Shown one piece after another: positions 18,211 through 27,390 of a DNA stretch of 64,000 bases (position 1 is its first letter; each line of letters starts with the position of its first letter). Both the position numbers and the translations under genes were made by a program. This DNA is from an uncultured Synechococcus sp. (GTDB lineage Bacteria > Cyanobacteriota > Cyanobacteriia > PCC-6307 > Cyanobiaceae): assembly GCA_913049535.1 (NCBI GenBank), contig CAJWYF010000002.1, forward strand, positions 97,768-161,767. Direction: 5' to 3'. The notes beneath the pieces were generated by a model. It made no database searches and was not told the DNA's origin. It saw only the letters and a program-made list of their open reading frames with translations.

Positions 18211-19497
18211 GTGACTTCAACGCTCACCTCGCGCACCTTCTCTGGCCTGCGGTGCCGGGAATGTGGTCACACCTACGAGGCCGAAGCCCGCCACGTCTGC
18301 GAAGACGTCTGCTTCGGTCCCCTTGAGGTCGCCTACGACTACGACGCCATCCGTGCGCGCACCAGTCGCGCTTCGATCGAGGCCGGTCCCGCTTCGATCT
18401 GGCGCTACCGCGACTTCCTGCCCATCGAAGGTGATCCCATCGATGTCGGTACAGGCTTCACGCCGCTGCTGAAGGCCAATCGTCTGGCACGCCGTCTGGG
18501 TCTCAAAGAGCTCTACATCAAGAACGACGGCGTCAACATGCCCACCTTGTCCTTCAAGGACCGGGTCGTGAGTGTTGCCCTCACCCGTGCCCGTGAGCTG
18601 GGCTTCTCCACCGTCAGCTGTGCCAGCACCGGCAACCTGGCCAACTCCACCGCCGCCATCGCGGCCCATGCCGGCATGGAGTGCTGCGTCTTCATCCCCG
18701 CTGATCTTGAGGCCGGCAAGGTACTGGGCACCTTGATCTACAACCCCACCTTGATGGCGGTGCGGGGCAACTATGACCAGGTCAACAAACTCTGCTCCGA
18801 GGTGGCCAACACCTTCGGTTGGGGCTTTGTGAACATCAACCTGCGTCCCTATTACTCCGAGGGGTCCAAGACCCTCGGCTACGAGGTGATCGAACAGCTT
18901 GGGTGGCGCCTGCCGGATCACATCGTTGCGCCACTGGCCTCCGGCTCGCTGTTCACCAAGATCCGCAAGGGTTTTGATGAATTCATGAAGGTGGGCCTGG
19001 TGGATGAGAAGCCGGTGCGCTTCAGCGGTGCCCAGGCCGAGGGCTGCTCCCCCATCGCCCAGGCCTTTGCCGAAGGCCGCGACTTCATCACGCCGGTGAA
19101 GCCCAACACCATTGCCAAGTCGATCGCCATCGGCAATCCCGCCGACGGCCCTTACGCCCTGGACATCGCCTCCCGCACCGGCGGCAACATCGCTGCTGTC
19201 AACGACGAGGAGATCGTCGCTGGCATTCAGCTGCTGGCCGAGACCGAGGGTGTGTTCACCGAGACCGCAGGCGGCACCACCATCGCCGTGCTCAAGAAGC
19301 TGGTGGAGCAGGGCAAGATCGATTCCTCCGAGACCACCGTCGCCTACATCACCGGCAATGGCCTCAAGACCACCGAGGCCGTCAGCTCCGTCGTCGGTCA
19401 GCCCCTCACCATCGATCCCAAGCTCGCTGATTTCCAGGCCGCCTGGGATCGGGCCCAGTCCCTGCAGCGTGCCACCTGGGAGAGCGTTGGCGTCTGA
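18211..19497 (+). CDS. thrC: threonine synthase
   Basis: GLRCRECGHTYEAEARHVCEDVCFGPLEVAYDYD N-terminal zinc-ribbon-like region, PLP site LSFKDRVV, CASTGNLANSTAAIAAHAG. GTG start proposed at 18211. Confidence 0.95.
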   Translation: MTSTLTSRTFSGLRCRECGHTYEAEARHVCEDVCFGPLEVAYDYDAIRARTSRASIEAGPASIWRYRDFLPIEGDPIDVGTGFTPLLKANRLARRLGLKELYIKNDGVNMPTLSFKDRVVSVALTRARELGFSTVSCASTGNLANSTAAIAAHAGMECCVFIPADLEAGKVLGTLIYNPTLMAVRGNYDQVNKLCSEVANTFGWGFVNINLRPYYSEGSKTLGYEVIEQLGWRLPDHIVAPLASGSLFTKIRKGFDEFMKVGLVDEKPVRFSGAQAEGCSPIAQAFAEGRDFITPVKPNTIAKSIAIGNPADGPYALDIASRTGGNIAAVNDEEIVAGIQLLAETEGVFTETAGGTTIAVLKKLVEQGKIDSSETTVAYITGNGLKTTEAVSSVVGQPLTIDPKLADFQAAWDRAQSLQRATWESVGV

Positions 19498-19560
19498 TCA
19501 TCTGATCCCCTTGCGCAGCGCATCACCTTCATCTCACCCCCCTTTGTTCACGACCAGCCC

Positions 19561-19836
19561 ATGAGCGTTCAGGTTCTGATCCCCACTCCTCTGCAGAAAT
19601 TCACCGCTGATCAGGCCACGGTCAGCCTCGAGGCCAGCAGTGTTGATGAATTGATCAAAGCCCTTGATGGGTCGTTCCCAGGCCTTGCCAATCGCCTCTG
19701 CGATGAGGAAGGCAAGCTGCGGCGCTTCTTGAACATCTACGTCAACAGCGAAGACATTCGCTTCCTCGACAATCAGGCCACGGCCCTGAGTGATGGCGAT
19801 GAGGTCAGCATTGTTCCTGCCGTGGCTGGAGGCTGA
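19561..19836 (+). CDS. MoaD/ThiS-family ubiquitin-like sulfur carrier protein
   Basis: 91 aa, [37 protein letters not shown]; ends in the diagnostic C-terminal GG. Confidence 0.9.
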   Translation: MSVQVLIPTPLQKFTADQATVSLEASSVDELIKALDGSFPGLANRLCDEEGKLRRFLNIYVNSEDIRFLDNQATALSDGDEVSIVPAVAGG

Positions 19837-21609
19837 TCAGCCTGCGTTGATGGTTGCAACGGTCTGAGCGGCTTCATGCTGCTCAACCCGTTGGCGGAAC
19901 GCTTCACCACTGATCGTTTCCTGCTCAATCAAGCGGACCACCAGTTCATCAAGCAGGTGGCGGCGACTGGCCAGCATGCGCTCCGCCTGATCTAAGGCCT
20001 GCCGTGCCAGCTGCTGCACCTGCTGGTCGATGGCCTTGCCGGTGCGGCCTGAATACTCATTCTCAGGACGCATCCAATCGCGGCCCAGGAACACTTCACC
20101 GCCATCGCGCTCGTAGGCCACAGGGCCGAGAACCGAAAAGCCATAGCGGGTGACCATCTCTCGGGCGATCTGGGTCACCATCTGCAGGTCGCTGCTGGCG
20201 CCCTGGGTGACCTCGGCAGGACCAAAGACCACCATCTCAGCGGCCCGCCCGCCCATGGCCACCACCAACCGGGCCTGCAGGTAGGCCTTGCTGATCAGGC
20301 CGCTGTCGAGGATCTCCTCATCAGGGGTGGTGCGCGCAAAACCGCCAACACCACCGGCCCGGGGCAGGATCGTCACCTTGTCGAGGTCATCAGCTGCCGG
20401 CAGCAGGGTCGTCAGCAGGGCATGGCCGACCTCGTGGTAAGCGATCAATCGCTTCTTGGCGCTGTCCTGCAGCGGATTGGCCCCGAGCCCCATCGTCACC
20501 CGCTCAAGCGCGTCGTGCATCGCCTCTTCATCGATGAAGGCCCGCTGGCGGCGAGCGGTGAGGATGGCGGCCTCATTGATCAAGTTGGCCAGTTCCGCTC
20601 CGGAGAAACCTGGTGTGCGGCGAGCCCACATCGACAGGGAGACCTCGTCGCTGAGGGGTCTGCTTCGGGCATGGACCCCGAGGATGGCTTCTCGGCCGCG
20701 GCGGTCGGGCAGCTCCACCATGATCTGGCGGTCAAAGCGCCCGGGCCTGAGCAAGGCGGTGTCCAGGACATCGGCCCGGTTGGTGGCCGCGAGCAGGATC
20801 ACGCCAGAGTTCTCCTCAAAGCCATCCATCTCGGTGAGCAGCTGGTTGAGGGTCTGCTCGCGCTCGTCGTTGCCACCGCCGATGCCCGCTCCACGCTGAC
20901 GGCCCACGGCGTCGATTTCATCGATAAAGATGATGCATGGAGATTTGGCCTTGGCCTGGCGGAACAGATCCCGCACGCGACTGGCACCAACACCGACGAA
21001 GAGTTCTACAAACTCCGAGGCCGAGATCGAGAAGAACGGCACATCAGCTTCCCCGGCGATGGCTCGCGCTAGCAGGGTCTTGCCGGTGCCTGGAGGCCCC
21101 ACCAGAAGCACGCCGCGGGGGATCTTGGCCCCGAGGGCGGTGAACCGCTCCGGCTCCTTGAGGAAGGTGACCACCTCCTGCAGTTCGGTTTTGGCCTCAT
21201 CGATGCCGGCCACATCGTCAAAGCGCACAGGCACACTGCCCTCCGGTTGCACCCGTGCCTTGCTCCGCCCGAAACCGAGCGCCTTCTGGGCCACGTTGGC
21301 GGAGCGCCGGAACAGCAGCACCAGCAGGCCCAGCACCAGAACGGCCAGCGTGCCGTTGACCAGCAGGCCCGTCATGGCCCCCTCACCCTGGCTGTGCTGC
21401 ACATCAAGGGGCACCTGGCTGGCCTCTGCCACCCTCAGGATTTCCTGGTCGTTGGGGAACACATTGACGCGCGTGCGCGTGCCGTCCTGGAACTCCACCA
21501 GCACCATGTCCTGGCGTGGCAGCAGCTCAAGCTGCTTCACCTCGCCCTTGCGCATCGCTTCAAGCAGCTGGCTGTAACTCGGTGGTGCGCTCGGATCCCT
21601 CTTGGGCAC
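19837..21609 (-). CDS. ftsH: ATP-dependent zinc metalloprotease FtsH
   Basis: Walker [18 protein letters not shown], Walker [35 protein letters not shown] zinc motif. Confidence 0.97.
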   Translation of the reverse strand: MPKRDPSAPPSYSQLLEAMRKGEVKQLELLPRQDMVLVEFQDGTRTRVNVFPNDQEILRVAEASQVPLDVQHSQGEGAMTGLLVNGTLAVLVLGLLVLLFRRSANVAQKALGFGRSKARVQPEGSVPVRFDDVAGIDEAKTELQEVVTFLKEPERFTALGAKIPRGVLLVGPPGTGKTLLARAIAGEADVPFFSISASEFVELFVGVGASRVRDLFRQAKAKSPCIIFIDEIDAVGRQRGAGIGGGNDEREQTLNQLLTEMDGFEENSGVILLAATNRADVLDTALLRPGRFDRQIMVELPDRRGREAILGVHARSRPLSDEVSLSMWARRTPGFSGAELANLINEAAILTARRQRAFIDEEAMHDALERVTMGLGANPLQDSAKKRLIAYHEVGHALLTTLLPAADDLDKVTILPRAGGVGGFARTTPDEEILDSGLISKAYLQARLVVAMGGRAAEMVVFGPAEVTQGASSDLQMVTQIAREMVTRYGFSVLGPVAYERDGGEVFLGRDWMRPENEYSGRTGKAIDQQVQQLARQALDQAERMLASRRHLLDELVVRLIEQETISGEAFRQRVEQHEAAQTVATINAG

Positions 21610-21695
21610 TGCTTCTTCCCGTTACCCGGAGCTTAGCGATTGACGAAGGGCCTCTCGAGATCAGACAATTTTCGTTTATCGGCGCCTGAGGATCG

Positions 21696-21875
21696 ATGGC
21701 CGTTCCCAAGAAGAAAACCTCCAAGGGGAAGCGCGATCAGCGGCATGCCCACTGGAAAGCCAAGGCCCGTGTGGCTGCAGCCAAGGCGCTTTCCATCGGC
21801 AAAGCCGTGCTGAGTGGACGCTCCCAGGGTTTTGTCTACCCCATGCCTGAGGAAGAGGCTGAGGCTGAATCCTGA
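21696..21875 (+). CDS. rpmF: 50S ribosomal protein L32
   Basis: [59 protein letters not shown]. Confidence 0.95.
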   Translation: MAVPKKKTSKGKRDQRHAHWKAKARVAAAKALSIGKAVLSGRSQGFVYPMPEEEAEAES

Positions 21876-21876
21876 G

Positions 21877-22221
21877 TCAACTGCCCAGCTTGAAGGCCTC
21901 GAGAACGATGAGGTAGGTGAAGCCGATCCTGAAGTTGTCGAGCGCGATCCAGCCCAGTCCTGGCTGCCGCCCGGCGTAGTGCTGGCGTAGCCGGATCAGG
22001 GCTTCAAAAAACAGCAGCAGACCCAAGGCACCGAGGCTCTGCACCTGGAGCAGCGTCAGATAAAGGCTGGTGACATTGGCTGCGGCGTAGGCCCCGAGAA
22101 ACAGGGCCAGAAGGGCAACGCTCTTATCCAGCCAGCGGCTGCCCAGCCAGTTGATCAGCCGGGTGCCCAGCTGCTCCAGCAGGCTGTTGAAGCGGGTGCG
22201 CTGCAGTGGAGGTCGCGTCAT
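21877..22221 (-). CDS. Ycf20-like/DUF565 membrane protein
   Basis: 114 aa, TRLINWLGSRWLDKSVALLALFLGAYAAANVTSLY...NFRIGFTYLIVLEAFKLGS. Confidence 0.75.
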   Translation of the reverse strand: MTRPPLQRTRFNSLLEQLGTRLINWLGSRWLDKSVALLALFLGAYAAANVTSLYLTLLQVQSLGALGLLLFFEALIRLRQHYAGRQPGLGWIALDNFRIGFTYLIVLEAFKLGS

Positions 22222-22934
22222 ATCAGCAAGGCGCGCAGATCAGCCAGTTCCGTTGGTTGGCTATCGAGATGCTCCACCACAAGGACCGCATCGGCAAGGT
22301 CTGCCCGCTCGCCATGCCAATCAGCGGTTGTGATCACCACAGCGAGCTCAGCGCCGCGGGCTGCATGCAATCCCTGCGGAGAATCCTCGATCGCCAGGGC
22401 TGAGCACCCCTCCAGTCCCAGGCGTTGCAGGGCCAGCCTGTAGGCCTCGGGGTAAGGTTTTTTGCGGCTCACATCCTCGCCGCACACCCACTTAGCAAAA
22501 CAGCCCTGCAGCTGCGGATGGGCCGCCAGCAGGGCCTCCACGGCGCTGCGACCGCTGGTGGTGACAATCGCCTGCTGCAGTCCGGCGGCATGGGCGCTCA
22601 GCACCACCCGCTCCACACCGGGTCGCAGGGCAATCAGCCCCTGTTGCAGCCTTTTTTGATAGAGCTTCTGCTTGGCCCGTTGCAGGGCCTCAATCCATTG
22701 CTCCGTGTCATGCCTTGCGGCATCCGGCCAGTGCTGTTGCTGCTCCATCCAGGCGCGGATCCGCTCTCGCCCGCCGCTGATCTGAAGCAGACGGCGATAG
22801 GTCGCTTGATCCCAAAACCAGTCAAGGCCTGCCTGCGCAAAGGCGTCATTGAAGGCGGGTCGATGGCCGCTCTCCTCGGTTTCGGCCAAGGTGCCATCCA
22901 CATCCCAGAGCAGGGCTTGCAGAAGGTGCATCAT
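22218..22934 (-). CDS. HAD-superfamily hydrolase, CbbY-like
   Basis: MMHLLQALLWDVDGTLAETEESGHRPAFNDAF...VVLSAHAAGLQQAIVTTSGRS...EDVSRKKPYPEAY...ALAIEDSPQGLHAARGA: all four HAD motifs. Confidence 0.88.
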   Translation of the reverse strand: MMHLLQALLWDVDGTLAETEESGHRPAFNDAFAQAGLDWFWDQATYRRLLQISGGRERIRAWMEQQQHWPDAARHDTEQWIEALQRAKQKLYQKRLQQGLIALRPGVERVVLSAHAAGLQQAIVTTSGRSAVEALLAAHPQLQGCFAKWVCGEDVSRKKPYPEAYRLALQRLGLEGCSALAIEDSPQGLHAARGAELAVVITTADWHGERADLADAVLVVEHLDSQPTELADLRALLI

Positions 22935-22978
22935 GCGTCTGTGATGCGCGAACCCTAGGCGGGCCCACTTCTTTCCTT

Positions 22979-24877
22979 TTGGCCTCAGTTCCTCCCCTGC
23001 CACCTGAACCCACCTGGCAGCTGCCAGCGCCAGTCGCTGCCTCGGCCGCTGCCACCGAAGGCTTGCCGCCAGAGCTGCTGGCGGTCCTGCAGCGCCGAGG
23101 GCTGAGTGATGCCGATGTGGCCAGCCTGCTGGACCCCCCTCAGGCGCCATCGCCGGCACGCCATTTCCCCGATCTATCGCTTGCTGTAGATCGTCTGGTC
23201 CAGGCCTGCCAAGGCGCCCAACGGGTGGCGATCTGCGGCGACTACGACGCCGATGGCATGACCAGCACGGCCCTGCTGCTGGGGGTGCTGCAACGCCTCG
23301 GGGCTCGCCCGCAGCCGGCCATCCCCAGTCGCCAGAGCGAGGGCTATGGGCTCAATGCCGGCATGGTCGAGCGGCTCTCCGCTGATGGCATCAAGCTGCT
23401 GGTGACCGTTGACAACGGCGTCAGCGCCAGGGAGGCGCTTGAGCGTGCCGAATCGCTTGGGGTGGAGGTGATCGTCACGGATCACCACACCATCCCTGAG
23501 CAGCGTCCGCCGATGCTGGCCCTGCTGCATCCGGCCCTGACCCCAGCTGGCTCCCCATACCAGGGTCTGGCTGGTGTCGGCCTGGCCCATGTGCTGGCGG
23601 CTGCCCTTGCCAGGCAGCTGCGCCATCCCGAGGCTCTGCGCACAGCTCTTGATCTGTTCTGCATCGGCACCATTGCTGACATGGCGCCACTGACGGGAGT
23701 CAATCGCCGCTGGCTGCGCGAGGGTCTGCCCCAACTGAACCGCTCCCAACTGCCTGGGCTCAGGGCTTTGGCCGAACTGGCTGGCCTCGAAGACCGCCCG
23801 ATTGATGCCCAGGCGGTGGGTTTCAGCCTGGCACCGCGACTCAATGCCGTTGGTCGCCTGGCCGATCCCCAGCTTGCGGTGGAGCTGCTGACCACCGATG
23901 AGGCTGAGCGCGCCATGGAGCTGGCTGAGCAGTGCGAGGGCCTCAACCGGCAGCGACGTGACCTCTGTGACGGCATCGAAGCGGAGGCGCAGGCCCTGGT
24001 GGAAGCCGATGGACCCCAGCGACCCCCTTTCCTGCTCTTGGCTCAAAACCATTGGCACCATGGAGTGATCGGGATCGTTGCCGCCCGTTTGGTGGAGCGC
24101 TGGGGCCTGCCTGTGGCCCTGCTGGCCGGTGAGGGGGATGGCCGCCTGAGGGCGTCCGTGCGGGCTCCAGATGGGTTTGCGGTCGATGCAGCCTTAGCGG
24201 CCTGTGCCGATCTGCTGGAGCGCTTTGGCGGGCACCCCGCTGCGGGTGGTTTCACGGTGCGGGCCGAGCAGGTCCCGGCGCTGCATGAGCGGCTCAGTGC
24301 ACGTGCCGCTGCCTGGCTTTCAGGGCGTGATTCGGCCCTGGTGGTGGCTCCAGAAGCCCTGCTGCCGCTAGAGCGCATCGATAGGGATTTCCTGCATCAG
24401 CTCAAACGTCTGGAACCGTTTGGGGCCAGTCATGCCTCACCCCTGTTCTGGGCGCGTGACTGCCAGGTGCGTCGCCAGCGCATGCTGCGCGGCGGGCACC
24501 TGCTGCTGGAGCTTGCTAGTGGGGAGGGCACGATCACGGCCATCGCCTGGCGCTGGAGCGGCCCTGAACCACAAGCTTCCCGCCTTGATCTGGCGTTCCG
24601 ACTCAAGGAAGACCACTGGCAGGGTCAGCCGCGGCTGCAGCTGCAACTTGAAGCCCTCAGGCCCGCTCTGGGCCGCCATGCCCTGCTTTGGCGCCGGGAA
24701 CGCTGCTATCGCTGCGAGCGGGATGGGGCCGTCCTGCGCATCATCAATCCCGAGGGTCGAACCCTGTCGATTGAGTGGCCCAATGGGGTGGGGGACACTC
24801 CAGATCCGGTCCTGTCCCATCCCGATACGGCTGAACTGGTGCAGCATGCTGCCCTTGCTCTGGGCTTTGCTGCTTGA
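22979..24877 (+). CDS. recJ: single-stranded-DNA-specific exonuclease RecJ
   Basis: AICGDYDADGMTSTALL, VTVDNGVSAREAL, VIVTDHH (DHH motif), DHHA1 GGHPAAGGFTV. TTG start in the track; exact start uncertain. Confidence 0.95.
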   Translation: MASVPPLPPEPTWQLPAPVAASAAATEGLPPELLAVLQRRGLSDADVASLLDPPQAPSPARHFPDLSLAVDRLVQACQGAQRVAICGDYDADGMTSTALLLGVLQRLGARPQPAIPSRQSEGYGLNAGMVERLSADGIKLLVTVDNGVSAREALERAESLGVEVIVTDHHTIPEQRPPMLALLHPALTPAGSPYQGLAGVGLAHVLAAALARQLRHPEALRTALDLFCIGTIADMAPLTGVNRRWLREGLPQLNRSQLPGLRALAELAGLEDRPIDAQAVGFSLAPRLNAVGRLADPQLAVELLTTDEAERAMELAEQCEGLNRQRRDLCDGIEAEAQALVEADGPQRPPFLLLAQNHWHHGVIGIVAARLVERWGLPVALLAGEGDGRLRASVRAPDGFAVDAALAACADLLERFGGHPAAGGFTVRAEQVPALHERLSARAAAWLSGRDSALVVAPEALLPLERIDRDFLHQLKRLEPFGASHASPLFWARDCQVRRQRMLRGGHLLLELASGEGTITAIAWRWSGPEPQASRLDLAFRLKEDHWQGQPRLQLQLEALRPALGRHALLWRRERCYRCERDGAVLRIINPEGRTLSIEWPNGVGDTPDPVLSHPDTAELVQHAALALGFAA

Positions 24878-26148
24878 TGTCATCCCCCTCACGTCGCAAT
24901 TGGTTCCCCCTGTTGCCGCCGCTGATGCTGCTGGGGGTCGTGATCGGGGTGATCTGCATTCCGCTCAACGTTGTTGATGAGCGTGTTGACACCATCCTCA
25001 GCGAAGCCTTTGAGGTGGGGATCGGTTGGTGGGCCTTGATGCCACTGATTGCCATGCCGGTGCTGTTGCAGCTGCAGCAGCGACTGATGCGCGATGGGGC
25101 GGGATCAGGCATTCCCCAGACCGTGGCCTGCATTGAAGATGAGCAGCGCAGTGCAACGCTTCTGGGTCTCAGGCCGCTGCTGATGCGCCTGGTGCTCTGG
25201 GGACTGGCAGCGTCCTGCTTGCTTCCCATCGGCCGTGAAGGCCCGGTGGTCTTTGTGGGTGCGAGCGCGGTCTGGTTGCTGCGACGCGTCCTCAAAGGCC
25301 CCATGCGGGAACTGGGTCTGCCGTTGCTGCTGGCTGTTGCTGGTGGTGCTGGCCTGGCTGCGGGCTTCAACACACCGCTAGTGGCCATTCTCTTTGCGGC
25401 TGAAGATCTCTACAAGCGCTTCAACCTCTCGATGGTCTGGACGGCCTTGCCGGTGGCGCTGCTGGCCGCACTGGTGGCGGCTTTCGGCGGGGAACCGATG
25501 TTTGCCTACGGCGAATTGACCAACGTGATGAACGGCCCAACCCAGATGCTGATGGCTGTTCCCGTTGGGCTTGTTGGCGGCCTGGTCGGCGCTCTGTTCA
25601 GCGGGCTGATGCTTTATGTCACCCGCACCATGAGCCCTCTGGCACGCCGCTATCCCATTCCGATGGGCTTGCTGCTCGGTGGTGGGTTGAGTCTGATGGC
25701 GCTGGGTAACCCGAGGGTTCTGGGGCAGGGGTCAGCTGTGCTGCACGATCTGATCCACACCGGTGGGCCGGCCTCGCTGCCAGAGGCCCTGGGCGTTCTG
25801 GCCGAGCGCGTCGTTGGGCCGGTGATGGTGCTTGGCGCTGGGATTCCTGGCGGATTGATTGATCCAGCTCTGGCGATGGGGGCCACGGTGGGCACGATCT
25901 TCATGCCCCTGATGACGGGCCATGACGGTGTGCTGGGGGTGGTCTTCGGCATGGCAGCGGGTCTGGCTGGTGCTACCCAACTTCCCCTCTTCGCTGCCCT
26001 CTTCACCCTCAAGCTTTGCGGCACGCTCCAGAGTGTTCCAGGCCTGCTGGTTTCAGCGGCTCTGGCGGCCATGCTCAGCCGTGCGCTGCAACCCAAACCG
26101 GTGTATCACGGCTTGGCTGAGCAATTCATGGCGGGGCTCAAACCATGA
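24874..26148 (+). CDS. ClC-family chloride channel/transporter
   Basis: GREGPVVFVGASAVW (GREGP), AGLAAGFNTPLVAILFAAEDL, GAGIPGGLIDPALAMGATVG selectivity-filter motifs. Confidence 0.92.
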   Translation: MMSSPSRRNWFPLLPPLMLLGVVIGVICIPLNVVDERVDTILSEAFEVGIGWWALMPLIAMPVLLQLQQRLMRDGAGSGIPQTVACIEDEQRSATLLGLRPLLMRLVLWGLAASCLLPIGREGPVVFVGASAVWLLRRVLKGPMRELGLPLLLAVAGGAGLAAGFNTPLVAILFAAEDLYKRFNLSMVWTALPVALLAALVAAFGGEPMFAYGELTNVMNGPTQMLMAVPVGLVGGLVGALFSGLMLYVTRTMSPLARRYPIPMGLLLGGGLSLMALGNPRVLGQGSAVLHDLIHTGGPASLPEALGVLAERVVGPVMVLGAGIPGGLIDPALAMGATVGTIFMPLMTGHDGVLGVVFGMAAGLAGATQLPLFAALFTLKLCGTLQSVPGLLVSAALAAMLSRALQPKPVYHGLAEQFMAGLKP

Positions 26149-26161
26149 GCCCCAGCTGCGA

Positions 26162-26272
26162 TCAGAGGGCGCCGCGGCGGTAGAAGAGGATGAAGATCAC
26201 GGCGGGACCTGCCAGGGTGATCAGGGCCAGGGCGGCGAAGTTGGCAATCAGGTGGAAATCGATGAAGCCCAT
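26162..26272 (-). CDS. psb30: photosystem II protein Psb30 (Ycf12)
   Basis: 36 aa [36 protein letters not shown], near-identical to the known Ycf12/Psb30 pattern; shorter than the 26162..26815 track ORF. Confidence 0.93.
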   Translation of the reverse strand: MGFIDFHLIANFAALALITLAGPAVIFILFYRRGAL

Positions 26273-26350
26273 GGCGAGTGGCGCAGGTGCAGGTCCAGCG
26301 ACTTTACGGGCCTTGGCGGTTCTCTGCCCCCTCCTGATGGATGTGGCGTG

Positions 26351-26737
26351 ATGGGTTGTCATAGCTGGCGTTGCATCAGCTCCTGCGGCGCCTGTTGCCG
26401 CCTCGATCCTGAGCAGCGTCCTGAAGCCCTCCAGGCCCTCAGCGAGGAACAGCGCCAGCAGTACCTCTCCATGGTGGGTGCTGATGGTTGGTGCATTCAC
26501 TTCGACACAGGGGGCAGGCGCTGCCGCATCTACGACCAGCGCCCCTCCTTCTGCAGGGTGAGCTCCCTGGCGCAGCTGTTTGAGGTGGAGCCTGAGCACC
26601 ACGACGCTTTTGCCATCGCCTGTTGCCGTGAGCAGATTCGCGTCGAATACGGTGGGCGCAGCCTGGAAATGCGGCACTTTGAGCGGGCCATCCGAACCCA
26701 AACCGGTTCTCGACACCCCGATCCCCCCTGCGGCTGA
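26351..26737 (+). CDS. YkgJ-family cysteine cluster protein
   Basis: [15 protein letters not shown]...[25 protein letters not shown]: CxxCC...C...C...C cluster. Confidence 0.85.
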   Translation: MGCHSWRCISSCGACCRLDPEQRPEALQALSEEQRQQYLSMVGADGWCIHFDTGGRRCRIYDQRPSFCRVSSLAQLFEVEPEHHDAFAIACCREQIRVEYGGRSLEMRHFERAIRTQTGSRHPDPPCG

Positions 26738-26750
26738 ACCATCAGCAGAG

Positions 26751-27047
26751 ATGGCCCCATGGGTGTTGCTGGGCTCGACCTTCACCACGGTGTTTCTCGC
26801 TGAGCTCGGCGACAAGACTCAACTGGCCACCCTGTTGCTCTCGGCCCAGTCCGGTCGTCCGATCCCCGTGTTTGTCGGGGCTGCCCTTGCTCTGATCAGC
26901 ACATCACTGGTCGGTGTGTTGCTGGGCCAATGGTTGTCGCGTCATGTGGCACCGCGCACGCTCGAGCGCCTCGCCGGCTCATTGATGCTGGTGCTCGGTG
27001 TCTGGATCGGGGGCAGCGCCCTGTTCGATCTGCTGGGGAGAAGCTGA
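26751..27047 (+). CDS. TMEM165/GDT1 (UPF0016) family half-size membrane protein, copy 1
   Basis: [27 protein letters not shown]; family motif E-x-G-D-(K/R)-(T/S). Confidence 0.92.
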   Translation: MAPWVLLGSTFTTVFLAELGDKTQLATLLLSAQSGRPIPVFVGAALALISTSLVGVLLGQWLSRHVAPRTLERLAGSLMLVLGVWIGGSALFDLLGRS

Positions 27048-27340
27048 TGCCCATGCCCTCTGAACTTGGTTTGGTGGGATCCACCTTCCTGACTGTTTTT
27101 TTGGCTGAGTTGGGGGATAAGACCCAGCTGGCCACCGTTGCGTTGAGCGGCACCAGCCGATCACCGCTGCTGGTGTTCATCGGCAGTGCCTCGGCCCTGG
27201 TCCTGGCCAGCCTGATTGGTGCCTTGGCCGGGGGGTCTCTGTCGCGTCTGGTGCCAACTGAAGGACTGCAGCTGGCCGCTGCTGCTGGATTCCTGTTGAT
27301 CGGCGCCAGGCTCGTTTGGTGGGGCGAAGCCGCTGATTAA
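27047..27340 (+). CDS. TMEM165/GDT1 (UPF0016) family half-size membrane protein, copy 2
   Basis: [29 protein letters not shown]; starts in a TGATG overlap with copy 1. Confidence 0.92.
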   Translation: MPMPSELGLVGSTFLTVFLAELGDKTQLATVALSGTSRSPLLVFIGSASALVLASLIGALAGGSLSRLVPTEGLQLAAAAGFLLIGARLVWWGEAAD

Positions 27341-27390
27341 ACTGAAGAGTCAGGCTGCCGCTCTACACCCCAGCCCGTTGTTGTCGACGC

